Counted from the first letter of the stretch, positions 9,032 through 18,551 are shown. The stretch: DNA of 64,000 bases from an uncultured Schlesneria sp. (GCA_903858935.1 CAIOKO010000064.1:28794-92793), one strand, 5' to 3'. Notes: generated by a model from the letters alone, not told the origin. Made by a program: numbers and translations.

Positions 9032-10273
9032 ATGAGGCTGCTTGATCGTATCGGACTGAACTCGTTAATCGTGATCTGGTCCTGTGCTGGCTGCATGATC
9101 GCCGTTGCCCATGCTGACGACGCGAAGGATGTCAGTGATGCCGCCGTTCGAGATGCGGTGTCACGAAGTCTGATCTTCCTGGAGACGGAAGGGGTAGCCT
9201 GGATGCGCGATCGCGGTTGTGCTTCGTGTCATCATGTTCCGTTCCTGCTGTGGTCACATCGAGCGGCGCAGGCTCATGGGTTGGATGTCGATCTCACGAA
9301 ACTCGCGGATTGGGACGAGTGGACCCGGAACGATTCACTGTCGCATCGCAATCTTTATCGTCTTCAGGATTATGAGCTTGGCAAAGTCGATGCGACCATG
9401 CTGCCGGACTCGGTGAGGGAAAAACTCAAGCCGCTGATTGAACTCCCGTTTAAGACCGAGCAAGAATTTCTGGCCAAGCTGGCAACATTGCTGACTGAAG
9501 ACGAACGTAAGTCATTTCAGGACATCGTGGCGAAAACAGCCGAGCGGACGCCATATTCCGTGGATCGCACAGGGGGTGGGCTGGATGTACTGGGCCAGTT
9601 GCTCTTTAGCAGTCAGGGGACGACAAGCGTTCTGACACAAACGGAATTTCGGGAGGGTATGATCGAACTGATGAACCAGATTCAGCTGGAGGATGGTTCG
9701 TGGACCCCTGGACCTCAGTTCGCCACGATGCGTCGCTGGCCGCTTCCAACGGCGAATCAGGCGACAACGATGTGGGCCACGCTGGCACTCGCACCGTACG
9801 AAACACGCGAAACAAAACGATCAGCAGCGATCGAGAAAGCAATCGCGTATCAGCGTCAACAACCGCCGAATATCGATAATCGAGAATGGCTCGCCACACG
9901 ATTATTGTTTGAACGGGAATTCGGTTCGGTGGATGACGTCGACAAGTGGCGTCAGTTGCTGCTGGAGAGCCGCAACATGGATGGAGGCTGGGGCTGGGAA
10001 AAGGGAGTTGCCAGCGATTCGATGACAACGGGCTTGGCAATTTACGTCCTGGCCAAGACCATGGCTGGCGATGATTTCCCCGCGATACAGGCAGCTCGCT
10101 CGTTCTTACTGAAATCGCAGCAATCGGATGGCTCGTGGCTGACACCCTCAAAGAACATTACCAAGTCGACTGACCCCGAACGATTGCGAGTGCGTGACGA
10201 AATCTACCATTACTGGGGAACCGCCTGGTCCGCGATTGGGCTGCTGGAAACGCTGGGGAAGCCCGGGAATTGA
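9032..10273 (+). CDS. Exported alpha/alpha-toroid (prenyltransferase/squalene-oxidase repeat) protein with CxxCH motif
   Basis: 413 residues from the ATG at 9032; a TTG start at 8990 is possible but would put 14 extra residues before the signal peptide. Residues about 10-28 are hydrophobic and end AVAHADD, so export is likely. A haem-type motif, CASCH, occurs at residues 63-67. The rest matches the repeats of terpenoid-cyclase-like toroids: QLEDGSWTPGP, MDGGWGWEKG, QQSDGSWLTPS and a final YHYWGTAWSAIGLLETLG. The fold is known from squalene cyclases and prenyltransferases, but I do not see a complete DxDD catalytic motif, so a non-cyclase, possibly redox-linked or scaffolding, role is likely. 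A PQQ-like propeller gene follows on the same strand. Confidence 0.8.
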   Translation: MRLLDRIGLNSLIVIWSCAGCMIAVAHADDAKDVSDAAVRDAVSRSLIFLETEGVAWMRDRGCASCHHVPFLLWSHRAAQAHGLDVDLTKLADWDEWTRNDSLSHRNLYRLQDYELGKVDATMLPDSVREKLKPLIELPFKTEQEFLAKLATLLTEDERKSFQDIVAKTAERTPYSVDRTGGGLDVLGQLLFSSQGTTSVLTQTEFREGMIELMNQIQLEDGSWTPGPQFATMRRWPLPTANQATTMWATLALAPYETRETKRSAAIEKAIAYQRQQPPNIDNREWLATRLLFEREFGSVDDVDKWRQLLLESRNMDGGWGWEKGVASDSMTTGLAIYVLAKTMAGDDFPAIQAARSFLLKSQQSDGSWLTPSKNITKSTDPERLRVRDEIYHYWGTAWSAIGLLETLGKPGN

Positions 10274-10331
10274 TTTGTGTCGTCCGCACGCTATCCCATC
10301 ACCGTTCGCGATATTAGATTGATTGAATGAA

Positions 10332-10364
10332 GTTCCAACGGTCAAAACAAAATGACCTTGGAAC
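10332..10364. terminator. Candidate hairpin between toroid and propeller genes
   Basis: GTTCCAACGGTCA pairs with TGACCTTGGAAC across an A-rich loop (12 pairs, one mismatch). No T tract follows, so it may be a Rho-dependent or mRNA-stabilising hairpin rather than an intrinsic terminator. It lies 59 bases after the stop at 10273 and 46 bases before the next start. Confidence 0.45.
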
Positions 10365-10409
10365 CAGCTCGACAACAGCCCCTGTTCCCGCCAGTAAGGT
10401 ATCCCGCCG

Positions 10410-11618
10410 ATGTTGATCGAAATTTTGACCGCTTGCGTGTTATGTGCTGGTGAGTGGCCTCAGTTCCGTGGTCCGAATTCGGATGGTCACGCTGTTGGCC
10501 CGGCGACTCCGCTGGTCTGGTCGGATACCGAAAGTGTGGCGTGGAAGACTCCGATCCCCGGCTTGGGATGGTCGTCCCCTTCGATCGTGGATGGCCGTGT
10601 GTTTCTAACCACGGCGGTGCCGCAGGGAGCAGGCCTTTCGCTTCGCGCGCTGGCTGTGGATGCCAAGACGGGAAAAATCATCTGGGACCGGGAAGTTCGT
10701 GCCATCGAGAAGGCTCCTTCGATCCATGCGAAAAACAGCCATGCCAGTCCGACACCGATCGTGAAAGATGGCAAGGTATACGTTCATTTCGGCGCTCAGG
10801 GGATGGCTCGACTGGCGGCGGCCGACGGAACCGTGGAATGGCTGAATACCGAACTTGAATATCCGCCGATGCACGGTAATGGTGGTTCGCCCGTCCTGCA
10901 TGACGGCAAGCTGGTGGTCGTTTGCGATGGGAGTAAGAACCCGTACGTCGCCGCCGTTGATGCCGAGACGGGAAAGGTGGCGTGGAAGCGTCCGAGGTCG
11001 GTTGAGGCTCGTATCAGTCACTCATTTGTGACCGCTACGGTGGCAGTCGTTGATGGGAAGGCTCAAGTGATGGCACCCGGCCCGGATCACTTTGCGGCGT
11101 ATGATCTGACAGACGGAGCGGAACTCTGGAAGGTAATGGCGCCGGGCTGGTCGGTGGTGCCTCAACCGACGCTTGGTCATGGCCTGGTGATTTACAACCA
11201 TGACTATGATCATCCCGAACTGATTGCGATCAAACTTGGCGGTAAAGGGGACGTGACTGATTCTCATGTTGTCTGGCGAACGAAGCGTGGGGCACCCAGT
11301 ACGCCGTCTCCGCTGCTGGTTGGCGATGAGCTGTACTTCGTGTCTGATGGAGGAGTTGCCTCTTGCGTGGACGCGAAAACAGGTGACCGTCATTGGATGG
11401 AGCGACTTGGTGGCAACTTCTCGGCGTCACCGGTCTATGCCAATGGCAGGATTCTGTTTCTGAACGAAACGGGTTCGGCAACTTGGGTCAAGGCGGGACG
11501 GGAATTTGAAGTCCTGGGAACGAATGAAGTTCCCGGCCGAACATTTGCGACACCCGCCTTTTCCGAGGGTGCGATGTATTTGCGAACGGACGAGAATCTC
11601 TACAAGTTTGTGCGATAA
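10410..11618 (+). CDS. PQQ-like beta-propeller repeat protein
   Basis: 402 residues. A short hydrophobic start (MLIEILTACVLCAG) is followed directly by WPQFRGPNSDG, the usual opening of planctomycete PQQ-type propellers. Repeats carry the DAKTGKIIWDRE, DAETGKVAWKR, DLTDGAELWK and DAKTGDRHWMERL signatures, consistent with an eight-bladed propeller. Residues needed to bind PQQ as a dehydrogenase cofactor cannot be recognised, so a binding or scaffold role outside the cytoplasm is more likely. It is followed after about 175 bases by the second DUF1549/1553 gene on the same strand. Confidence 0.88.
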   Translation: MLIEILTACVLCAGEWPQFRGPNSDGHAVGPATPLVWSDTESVAWKTPIPGLGWSSPSIVDGRVFLTTAVPQGAGLSLRALAVDAKTGKIIWDREVRAIEKAPSIHAKNSHASPTPIVKDGKVYVHFGAQGMARLAAADGTVEWLNTELEYPPMHGNGGSPVLHDGKLVVVCDGSKNPYVAAVDAETGKVAWKRPRSVEARISHSFVTATVAVVDGKAQVMAPGPDHFAAYDLTDGAELWKVMAPGWSVVPQPTLGHGLVIYNHDYDHPELIAIKLGGKGDVTDSHVVWRTKRGAPSTPSPLLVGDELYFVSDGGVASCVDAKTGDRHWMERLGGNFSASPVYANGRILFLNETGSATWVKAGREFEVLGTNEVPGRTFATPAFSEGAMYLRTDENLYKFVR

Positions 11619-11792
11619 ATTCACGAAAAATCCCCACAAACGGAAAATCCGATCAACGAACATTTATTGGTTGCCGAAGGCATTAATACGCATCACAATC
11701 ATTATATTTCGAGTTCCATTAAGCATCGACATCAAATTCATCCAGTTCTTGGGGGAATTGCAGTGCTAGGGCCAACTACAGTATTTACCTGG

Positions 11793-14516
11793 ATGAGTTT
11801 AATGTCGCGCAGATTCCCAACATTCATCTGTCTTTGTTTTGCGCTGCTCTGGCTTGGACGAGGCACGACAAAAACAGCAGGCGCGAACGAGCCTTTGGAA
11901 ACGTTTGACCCGGCCAAGGTCGAATTCTTCGAGAAAAAGATTCGACCGCTTCTGATCGAAAATTGCATTAATTGCCATTCGGAGGAAAACGGAGGCAAAG
12001 GCAACCTTCGTGTCGACGATCGAAGCGGCTTGATCGAAGGGGGCGGGCGCGGCCCCGCTATCAAGCCCGGAAAACCGGAAGCAAGTTTGTTGATCAAGGC
12101 GGTCCGTCATAAGGGCCCGTCGATGCCACCGAATAAGCAACTTTCAGACGAACAGATTGCCGATCTCGAAACATGGATTCTTGACGGTGCCGCTTGGCCT
12201 GCTATTGAGGTTCCTGACGATCTTACAAAACCAAAACCCGAATACGACGAGCTGAAAAAGAACCATTGGTCGTGGCAGCCACTCAAGGAGGTTGCTCCGC
12301 CCCAGGTTGCCAATGAAGGGTTCGTGATCAACGGGATCGACCGATTCATCCTTGCCAAGTTGAATGAAGCCGGTTTACAGCCAGTTCAAGATGCCGACAA
12401 ACTTTCATTGATTCGACGTGTAACATTCGACCTGACCGGCCTTCCTCCCACTCCAGAGGAAATTACGAAGTTTGTGGACGATACCGAGCCGAATGCATTC
12501 GAAAGGGTCGTCGATCGGTTGCTGAAGTCGCCCGCCTTCGGCGAACGATGGGGCAGGCACTGGCTGGACGTTGCTCGTTATGGCGAATCGAGTGGGTCGG
12601 CGAGAAACATTCCTTTCCCACATGCCTGGCGATACCGCGACTACGTGATCGAATCATTCACCAGCGATAAGCCGTACAACCAGTTCATTCGGGAACAGAT
12701 TGCCGGGGACCTGCTACCAGCAAACTCGCCCGCTGAAAAAGCGGACCAGCTCGTGGCCACCGGCTTCCTGGCAATCGGAGTGAAAGACGTGAATCAGCGA
12801 TTCAAAGTCCGGTTCACGATGGACAACATCGATGAACAGATCGATACCGTCAGCCGGTCGATCCTGGGTTTGACGGCCAGTTGCGCCCGTTGCCATGATC
12901 ACAAATTCGATCCGATTCCAACCATCGATTACTACGCACTGGCAGGGATTTTCCAAAGCAGCGACTTGTGCGCCGGAGTACGAAGTAAGATGGGCGGAGG
13001 CGGACTTGACTATTACGACTCGTCGATGCTTCTCAATGTTGGTACCGATTCAAAGCCCGATCCGATGATCGGCGAAAAGATGGAAGCGGCCAAAACAGCC
13101 TACGAAAAGGCAAAAGCCGAATTTGAGGCGATCCGAGGTAAGCCCGAGGGATTAGCACTGGGGCCGAATGGTCGACCAAAACAGCAAGTGTTCAGACTCC
13201 GCATGGACAAAGCTCAAAAAGACCTATTCGCATTGACCGATCCGGCCGTGACAGGGAAGGTTGCCTACGGTGTTCGCGAAGGAAAGAAGATTGGTGATAC
13301 CGAAGTACGTGTCCGTGGTGAGGCCGAGAAGATCGGCCCGTCGGTTCCTCGTGGTTTCCTCAGCACGCTCGAATTTCCCGATCAGCCGAAAGTCAATCCG
13401 AACCAGAGCGGACGACTTGAGTTGGCTCAGTGGCTGACCAGTGAAAAGAATCCGCTGACACAGCGGGTGATCGTCAACCGGATCTGGCAGCATCTCTTTC
13501 AACAAGGCATCGTGACAACTGTCGATAATTTTGGGACGACTGGTGACCGACCGTCGCATCCGGAATTGCTGGATTACCTCTCTAAGCAGTTTGTCGACGA
13601 TGGATGGTCAGTTAAGAAGCTGGTACGAACCATTGTACTAAGCCATACCTATCGTTTGAGTGCCGAATCGACAGCAGCCAATTTCGCCGTCGATCCCGCC
13701 AATCGCCTGGTCTGGAGACACAGCCCACGTCGACTGGATGCAGAAGAAATTCGCGATGCCGCGCTGGCAGCCTCGGGTCAACTGAACCTGGCACGACCCG
13801 AGGGTTCGCTCGCGAAAGATTTCAAAGTCATTGAAATGCGTAATAACGGACCGGAAGCTCGAGGTCTGATCGACAAATCGAGCGAGAGCGTTCATCGTAG
13901 TGTCTTCTTGCCACTCGTACGCGGCGTCACACCGCGAGCTCTTGAAGTCTTCGACTTTGCCGAGCAGGGTCTGGTCACTGGGAGTCGCGACTCAACGACG
14001 GTTCCAACGCAGGCGCTGTATCTTTTGAATGATCCGTTCGTGCGACGTCAGGCATTGGCCTTCGCTGATCGTCTGCTGAAGAACACTGAGCAAAATGACT
14101 ATGATCGCGTGAATCTTGCCTATCGCCTGGCGTTCGGTCGTCCTGCGACACCTGCTGAAATTGACCGGGCAAATAGTTACTTGAGCGATTTCGAGGCGAT
14201 CTCACGCGACTCGTTTGCGGTAGTCAAGCAGCCGGAATCGAATCTTATTGCGGATGCGACCACCACGAACGCTGCAGCATCGGCGCAGTCTGTACCTTCA
14301 GAGACGACGGGAACTTCACAAGCGTCCAATCAGGCTAACGCCGGTGGTGCCTCACCGGCGACTCAGCCAGTGATTCCAGCGAACCCGGACGATATCGATC
14401 CGACCGATGCTCCGGTCAAAGAGGTCGTGATCGAAGCGAAAGATCCGAAAACCGCTGCCTGGACCAGCTTTTGTCAGGCGCTACTAGGGACCGCTGAGTT
14501 TCGATATTTGAAATAG
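11793..14516 (+). CDS. PSCyt1 / DUF1549 / DUF1553 protein (second copy)
   Basis: About 907 residues from the ATG at 11793; a second ATG at 11802 is equally plausible, and a far-upstream TTG at 11667 is less likely because it precedes the signal peptide by 42 residues. After the signal segment (SRRFPTFICLCFALLWL) comes the cytochrome-like domain with CINCH at 58-62 and SMPPNKQLSDEQI. DUF1549 follows (FDLTGLPPTPEE, a CARCHDHKFDP motif). DUF1553 follows (NRIWQHLFQQGIV, DNFGTTGDRPSHPELLDYL). Unlike the first copy it has no golvesin-like insert. Instead a low-complexity Ala/Thr/Asn/Pro stretch (about 812-882) lies just before the terminal ALLGTAEFRYLK. It pairs with the DUF1501 gene 74 bases downstream. 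Confidence 0.92.
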   Translation: MSLMSRRFPTFICLCFALLWLGRGTTKTAGANEPLETFDPAKVEFFEKKIRPLLIENCINCHSEENGGKGNLRVDDRSGLIEGGGRGPAIKPGKPEASLLIKAVRHKGPSMPPNKQLSDEQIADLETWILDGAAWPAIEVPDDLTKPKPEYDELKKNHWSWQPLKEVAPPQVANEGFVINGIDRFILAKLNEAGLQPVQDADKLSLIRRVTFDLTGLPPTPEEITKFVDDTEPNAFERVVDRLLKSPAFGERWGRHWLDVARYGESSGSARNIPFPHAWRYRDYVIESFTSDKPYNQFIREQIAGDLLPANSPAEKADQLVATGFLAIGVKDVNQRFKVRFTMDNIDEQIDTVSRSILGLTASCARCHDHKFDPIPTIDYYALAGIFQSSDLCAGVRSKMGGGGLDYYDSSMLLNVGTDSKPDPMIGEKMEAAKTAYEKAKAEFEAIRGKPEGLALGPNGRPKQQVFRLRMDKAQKDLFALTDPAVTGKVAYGVREGKKIGDTEVRVRGEAEKIGPSVPRGFLSTLEFPDQPKVNPNQSGRLELAQWLTSEKNPLTQRVIVNRIWQHLFQQGIVTTVDNFGTTGDRPSHPELLDYLSKQFVDDGWSVKKLVRTIVLSHTYRLSAESTAANFAVDPANRLVWRHSPRRLDAEEIRDAALAASGQLNLARPEGSLAKDFKVIEMRNNGPEARGLIDKSSESVHRSVFLPLVRGVTPRALEVFDFAEQGLVTGSRDSTTVPTQALYLLNDPFVRRQALAFADRLLKNTEQNDYDRVNLAYRLAFGRPATPAEIDRANSYLSDFEAISRDSFAVVKQPESNLIADATTTNAAASAQSVPSETTGTSQASNQANAGGASPATQPVIPANPDDIDPTDAPVKEVVIEAKDPKTAAWTSFCQALLGTAEFRYLK

Positions 14517-14590
14517 GCTGGTTCGACTTTCCACTTTGATTTTCAACACGATTCATCACAAAAAAATCATCGCATCGACTGGAATATCGT

Positions 14591-15994
14591 ATGTTCGACA
14601 AAAATGACTTGCCTATTCTGAACTCAAATCAGATTACTCGACGACAGGCTCTTAAAGCGGCCAATGCAGGGTTCGGCTACCTGGCTCTGGCAAGCTTACT
14701 GCGAGAGACTGCACCGCGAACCGCAGCCGCCAGCCAGGAGCCGGTCGCGGATCGGCCACTGGCTCCCAAGCCGCCACAATTCCCTGTCAAAGCCAAGCGG
14801 ATCATCTTCCTGTACATGGATGGTGCGACATCCCAGATGGATACATGGGATTACAAAGCAAAACTCCAGGAAGACGACGGGAAAGTCGGTCCCGGTGGAG
14901 GGACGCTGACCGCTTCGAAATTCAAGTTCGCCCAATACGGTCAAACAGGAACATGGGTTTCCGAACTCTACCCTAACGTGGCCCAACACGTTGATAAACT
15001 CTGTTTCATACGTGGATTGCATACCGACACGCCGGCTCATCCCCAGGCGGTCATTCAACTGCATACGGGCGCCGCACAAGCACAACTGACTCGCCCATCA
15101 ATGGGCGCCTGGTTGATGTATGGATTGGGGACCGAGAATCAGGATTTGCCTGGATACATCACCATCAATCCACCACCGAACTTCGGCGGTGCGGTCAACT
15201 ACGGCAGCGCCTTTCTGCCTGCCCACTACCAGGGAACAAGGATCAATGACAGTGGTTTTCTGCCGAACCTCAAGGCACAAACAGCGACGTCGTTGCAACG
15301 ACGTCAGATCGATCTGGTTCAGTCAATGAATCGGGATCTCGGCGCAACGCCGGGTGCTCCTGACCAGCTTGAAGGTGTCATTCAATCCTATGAGCTGGCC
15401 TTCAAGATGCAGGGAAAGGTCCCTGAATTATTGGATATCTCGAAAGAGCCTCAACATGTACTCGATGCTTATGGCGTCAAACCTGGTCCCGACGGCGCCT
15501 TTGCGCGTCAGTGCTTGATGGCCCGACGTTTGAGCGAAGCTGGTGTGCGATTTGTCGAGATCTGCCAGCCTGGTTGGGATCACCACACGAATCTGCATAA
15601 GGGGTTAATCAAGAACTGCGCTGCGACGGATCAGCCGACCGCCGCTCTACTCGCAGATCTCGAACAGCGAGGGATGTTGGAAGATACCTTGGTGTTGTTC
15701 GGAAGCGAGTTCGGTCGGCTTCCGACCGCTCAGGGACAAGACGGCCGCGATCACAACATTACAGGTTATCCGATGTGGTTGGCGGGGGCCGGAGTGAAGA
15801 AAGGATTTTCATATGGAGCCACTGACGAGTATGGAAGACATGCCGTCGAGGGCCGCATGCACACGACCGACCTGCATGCAACATTGCTGGCGTTGATGGG
15901 ACTCGACCACGAGACCTTAACCTACCGCTATGCGGGTCGTGATTTCCGATTAACTGATGTCAAAGGGAATGTTGTCCGAGAGATCTTTTCCTGA
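14591..15994 (+). CDS. DUF1501 domain protein, Tat-exported (second copy)
   Basis: 467 residues. A TRRQALKA twin-arginine motif (residues 16-23) and a following hydrophobic and Ala-rich segment suggest Tat export. The family segments are AKRIIFLYMDGATSQMDTWD, RPSMGAWLMYGLGTENQDLPGY, QCLMARRLSEAGVRFVEI, GWDHHTNL, FGSEFGRLPT and DLHATLLALMGLDHE. It is a paralogue of the protein encoded at 3641-5041, with the same order of motifs and almost the same length. It is the last gene of a plus-strand run and is followed by a strong hairpin terminator at 16010-16048. Confidence 0.93.
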   Translation: MFDKNDLPILNSNQITRRQALKAANAGFGYLALASLLRETAPRTAAASQEPVADRPLAPKPPQFPVKAKRIIFLYMDGATSQMDTWDYKAKLQEDDGKVGPGGGTLTASKFKFAQYGQTGTWVSELYPNVAQHVDKLCFIRGLHTDTPAHPQAVIQLHTGAAQAQLTRPSMGAWLMYGLGTENQDLPGYITINPPPNFGGAVNYGSAFLPAHYQGTRINDSGFLPNLKAQTATSLQRRQIDLVQSMNRDLGATPGAPDQLEGVIQSYELAFKMQGKVPELLDISKEPQHVLDAYGVKPGPDGAFARQCLMARRLSEAGVRFVEICQPGWDHHTNLHKGLIKNCAATDQPTAALLADLEQRGMLEDTLVLFGSEFGRLPTAQGQDGRDHNITGYPMWLAGAGVKKGFSYGATDEYGRHAVEGRMHTTDLHATLLALMGLDHETLTYRYAGRDFRLTDVKGNVVREIFS

Positions 15995-16009
15995 AGTCAA
16001 AGACGTCTT

Positions 16010-16048
16010 GAACGCGGGTGGTCGCAATCGACCACCCGCGTTCTTTTC
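16010..16048. terminator. Strong hairpin terminator, possibly bidirectional
   Basis: A perfect 15-base stem (GAACGCGGGTGGTCG with CGACCACCCGCGTTC) with a 4-base loop is followed by TTTTC. It starts 16 bases after the DUF1501 stop at 15994 and lies 22 bases beyond the stop of the convergent minus-strand gene ending at 16070, so it probably serves both. Confidence 0.85.
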
Positions 16049-16069
16049 ATTTCGGATTTGATTGCAAGA

Positions 16070-16735
16070 TCAGAAGCGAATCGCCATTCCAATCGTATAT
16101 ATAAACGGTGCAAGGGCCGACGTTTGTACGAAGAACAAAATCAGTCCAAGTAACAGCAAAAACAACAGAACCGGCAACAGCATGTAGTGACCACGTTCTG
16201 CAAAGAACGTCATCGTCTCGGCGAACAGCGAGATTAACGACCGAGATCCCGTTCGTTGTGGGTCGCTGGCAATTGAATCTGGTGTCGTTTGTGGCAACGC
16301 TTCCCAACCGGTGGTCAACGTTGGCACGGTATCGTCCCATGCCCGAAACGGATGTGCTCCCCCGCGGCGTCTGCGTTCCCACCAGCCCAAAGGGGAGATC
16401 AAAACGAAGTAGACGACCGTCAAAAACACGGTCATTACCAGCCGCCCTTGAAGATGAGCCAGTCCCATCCAGAGTCGACGGGGCCAGTAAAGCGATTGAG
16501 GTAACGCAGTCCCCAGGAAAAGCAGCACCAAACCGGCAGTCATCATACTTCGCCAGAACCAGTCGATCTGGCTGATGACACAAAACCAGCAAAATCCACC
16601 GAGCAACGTAAATAGCCAACCGATCGTCAAACCGAAATTTGTCAATTGGCGGACCTCGTCCGTCTCGCGCCTTTCATCGAGTCGGCGGAGATATCGTGAT
16701 CGCGTGAGGACATGGTTAGCCTCAGTCGAGTTCAA
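16070..16735 (-). CDS. SxtJ-like membrane protein fused to DUF5989
   Basis: About 221 residues if started at the TTG at 16735, which overlaps the carbamoyltransferase stop by 14 bases. No good ATG is available in this frame; the ATG just after that stop is in another frame that closes after about 23 codons, so the start is uncertain. Three membrane segments lie in the first half (FGLTIGWLFTLLGGFCWF, MMTAGLVLLFLGTALP, VMTVFLTVVYFVLISPLGWW), matching SxtJ-type proteins. The C-terminal 50 residues (LFAETMTFFAERGHYMLLP to SALAPFIYTIG) match DUF5989. In related loci these two are usually separate small genes beside a carbamoyltransferase; here they appear to be one polypeptide. It is the last gene of a three-gene operon. 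Confidence 0.75.
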   Translation of the reverse strand: MNSTEANHVLTRSRYLRRLDERRETDEVRQLTNFGLTIGWLFTLLGGFCWFCVISQIDWFWRSMMTAGLVLLFLGTALPQSLYWPRRLWMGLAHLQGRLVMTVFLTVVYFVLISPLGWWERRRRGGAHPFRAWDDTVPTLTTGWEALPQTTPDSIASDPQRTGSRSLISLFAETMTFFAERGHYMLLPVLLFLLLLGLILFFVQTSALAPFIYTIGMAIRF

Positions 16736-18551
16736 AACGTTGAAGCCATTTGGCACGAGCAGCCTCGTCCATTGGAGGGTGTGGTTGACGGGTTCGTTCC
16801 AGATACCGGTTCCCAACGACAAGGTTGTCGATCTCGGTAGCCATGAAACAACGATAGGCGTCTTCAGCGGTGTTCACGATTGGTTCACCACGAACGTTAA
16901 ACGACGTATTGACGATCACACTGCAACCGGTCTGATGTTTGAAATTGGATATGACGCCGTGCATAAACGGATTTCGCTGTGCGTCAACGGTCTGCAACCT
17001 GGCTGAATAATCGACGTGGGTTACTGCGGGGATATTGGATCGGGTGAGTTTCAGCAGGTCGATACCGAACTTGTCTTTCTGTTCGACAGTTTTTCTCAGC
17101 CTTTCAGCGACCGGATAAACAAGCAGCATGTAGGGACTTTCCTGGCGGCAGTCGAAAAAAGCGTCTGCATCTTCGGCAAGTACCATCGGCGCAAATGGTC
17201 GAAACGATTCACGAAACTTCACCTTCAAGTTCATCCGAGACTGCATACTTTCGGATCGGGCGTCGCCGAGAATTGATCGGGAGCCAAGTGATCGAGGCCC
17301 AAATTCCATACGCCCCCGTGCGACCGCTACGACTTTTCCATCTGAAATGTCGGCTGCAATTCGGCGTTGTAAGGCTTCGTCATCAAAGACATCCCAGACA
17401 GCGCCAAGTGCGCGAAGAATTGCGTCATCCCGGGACGATTCCGGAGGGATATCAGGCCCTAAAAACGCTCCTTGCATTCCGTCAGGACTGGAAACCGACC
17501 TGGGCTGACGTAACTCACGATGCCAGAAACTCAATGCCGCACCGAGTGCCCCTCCTGCATCACCTGCCGCAGGCTGTGTCCAGATATTTTTGAAGGGACC
17601 GTCAGACGATAGTTTTCCCGTTGCCACGCAGTTTAAGGCGACACCACCTGCCAGTACGAGCTGGTCAAGTCCGGTGCTCTTGTGGATAAACCTGCCCATT
17701 CGCAAAAGAGCCTCATTGATCACGGCCTGGATACTGGCTGCCAGATCCATTTCCCGTTGCGTAATCTGCGACTCGGGCTGACGAGGCGGACCATCAAACA
17801 ATTCATGAAATGCTGCTGACGTCGTGGTCAGCCCTGTGGCGTAACCGAAATACTTTTGATTGAGCAGCATCGTTCCATCATCCATCAGGTGAATGACATG
17901 CTTCAGAATCCGATCGGCATAGATCGGCCGTCCATAGGGGGCGAGGCCCATCAACTTATATTCGCCGCTATTAATTTTGAAACCGCAGTAGTATGTAAAT
18001 GCCGAATACAACAGTCCAAGCGAATTGGGAAAACGGAGTTCCTCGCGAAGATCAACCGCCGACTCCGACCCAATGCCCCATGTCGCCGTGGACCACTCAC
18101 CAACGCCATCGATGGTGAGGATTGCAGCCTGGCGAAACGGAGAGGGATAAAATGCGCTCGCTGCGTGTGAGCGATGATGGTCGACAAAATGAATCTTTCG
18201 TTTAACGTCCAGTTCCGCCGAAATTTCACGTTCGAGCCAAAGTTTTCTGGTCAACCATTCCGGCAGCGTATGCAGGAAACTGCGAAGACCCTGCGGTGCC
18301 GTCAACAGGTATGTCATCATTAAGCGTTCGAAATGAACGAGCGGTCGTTCATAAAAAACGATGTGGTCAATCTCACCGATATCGAGACCAGATTGCTCAA
18401 GGCACCAGCCGATGGCGTGATGGGGAAACGACGGATCACCTTTGATTCGTGTGAATCGCTCTTCCTGCGCAGCGCCGATGATTTGCCCATCAACGATCAA
18501 AGCAGCGGCAGAATCGTGATAAAAAGCGGAAATACCAAGAATCGACGTCAT
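16722..18551 (-). CDS. Carbamoyltransferase (NodU/CmcH/TobZ family)
   Basis: 609 residues, the usual length for the family. The N-terminal Kae1-like domain opens with ILGISAFYHDSAAALIVDG and carries VDHHRSHAASAFYPSPF at about 123-139 (metal-binding histidines). It continues with TIDGVGEWSTATWG, GEYKLMGLAPYG and LAGGVALNCVATGK. The C-terminal YrdC-like domain has GRMEFGPRSLGSRSIL and NTSFNVRGEPIV (548-559). Members transfer a carbamoyl group from carbamoyl phosphate, via carbamoyl-AMP, to a hydroxyl of a sugar or small molecule. Its start overlaps the stop of the upstream SGNH gene by 4 bases (ATGA), and an SxtJ/DUF5989 membrane protein follows, so it probably modifies an envelope glycan or exported metabolite. 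The acceptor is unknown. Confidence 0.93.
   Translation of the reverse strand: MTSILGISAFYHDSAAALIVDGQIIGAAQEERFTRIKGDPSFPHHAIGWCLEQSGLDIGEIDHIVFYERPLVHFERLMMTYLLTAPQGLRSFLHTLPEWLTRKLWLEREISAELDVKRKIHFVDHHRSHAASAFYPSPFRQAAILTIDGVGEWSTATWGIGSESAVDLREELRFPNSLGLLYSAFTYYCGFKINSGEYKLMGLAPYGRPIYADRILKHVIHLMDDGTMLLNQKYFGYATGLTTTSAAFHELFDGPPRQPESQITQREMDLAASIQAVINEALLRMGRFIHKSTGLDQLVLAGGVALNCVATGKLSSDGPFKNIWTQPAAGDAGGALGAALSFWHRELRQPRSVSSPDGMQGAFLGPDIPPESSRDDAILRALGAVWDVFDDEALQRRIAADISDGKVVAVARGRMEFGPRSLGSRSILGDARSESMQSRMNLKVKFRESFRPFAPMVLAEDADAFFDCRQESPYMLLVYPVAERLRKTVEQKDKFGIDLLKLTRSNIPAVTHVDYSARLQTVDAQRNPFMHGVISNFKHQTGCSVIVNTSFNVRGEPIVNTAEDAYRCFMATEIDNLVVGNRYLERTRQPHPPMDEAARAKWLQRFELD

Noticed and set aside
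16047..16619. 190-codon minus-strand frame overlapping the SxtJ::DUF5989 gene
   Set aside because: The other frame carries recognisable SxtJ and DUF5989 segments; this one does not.
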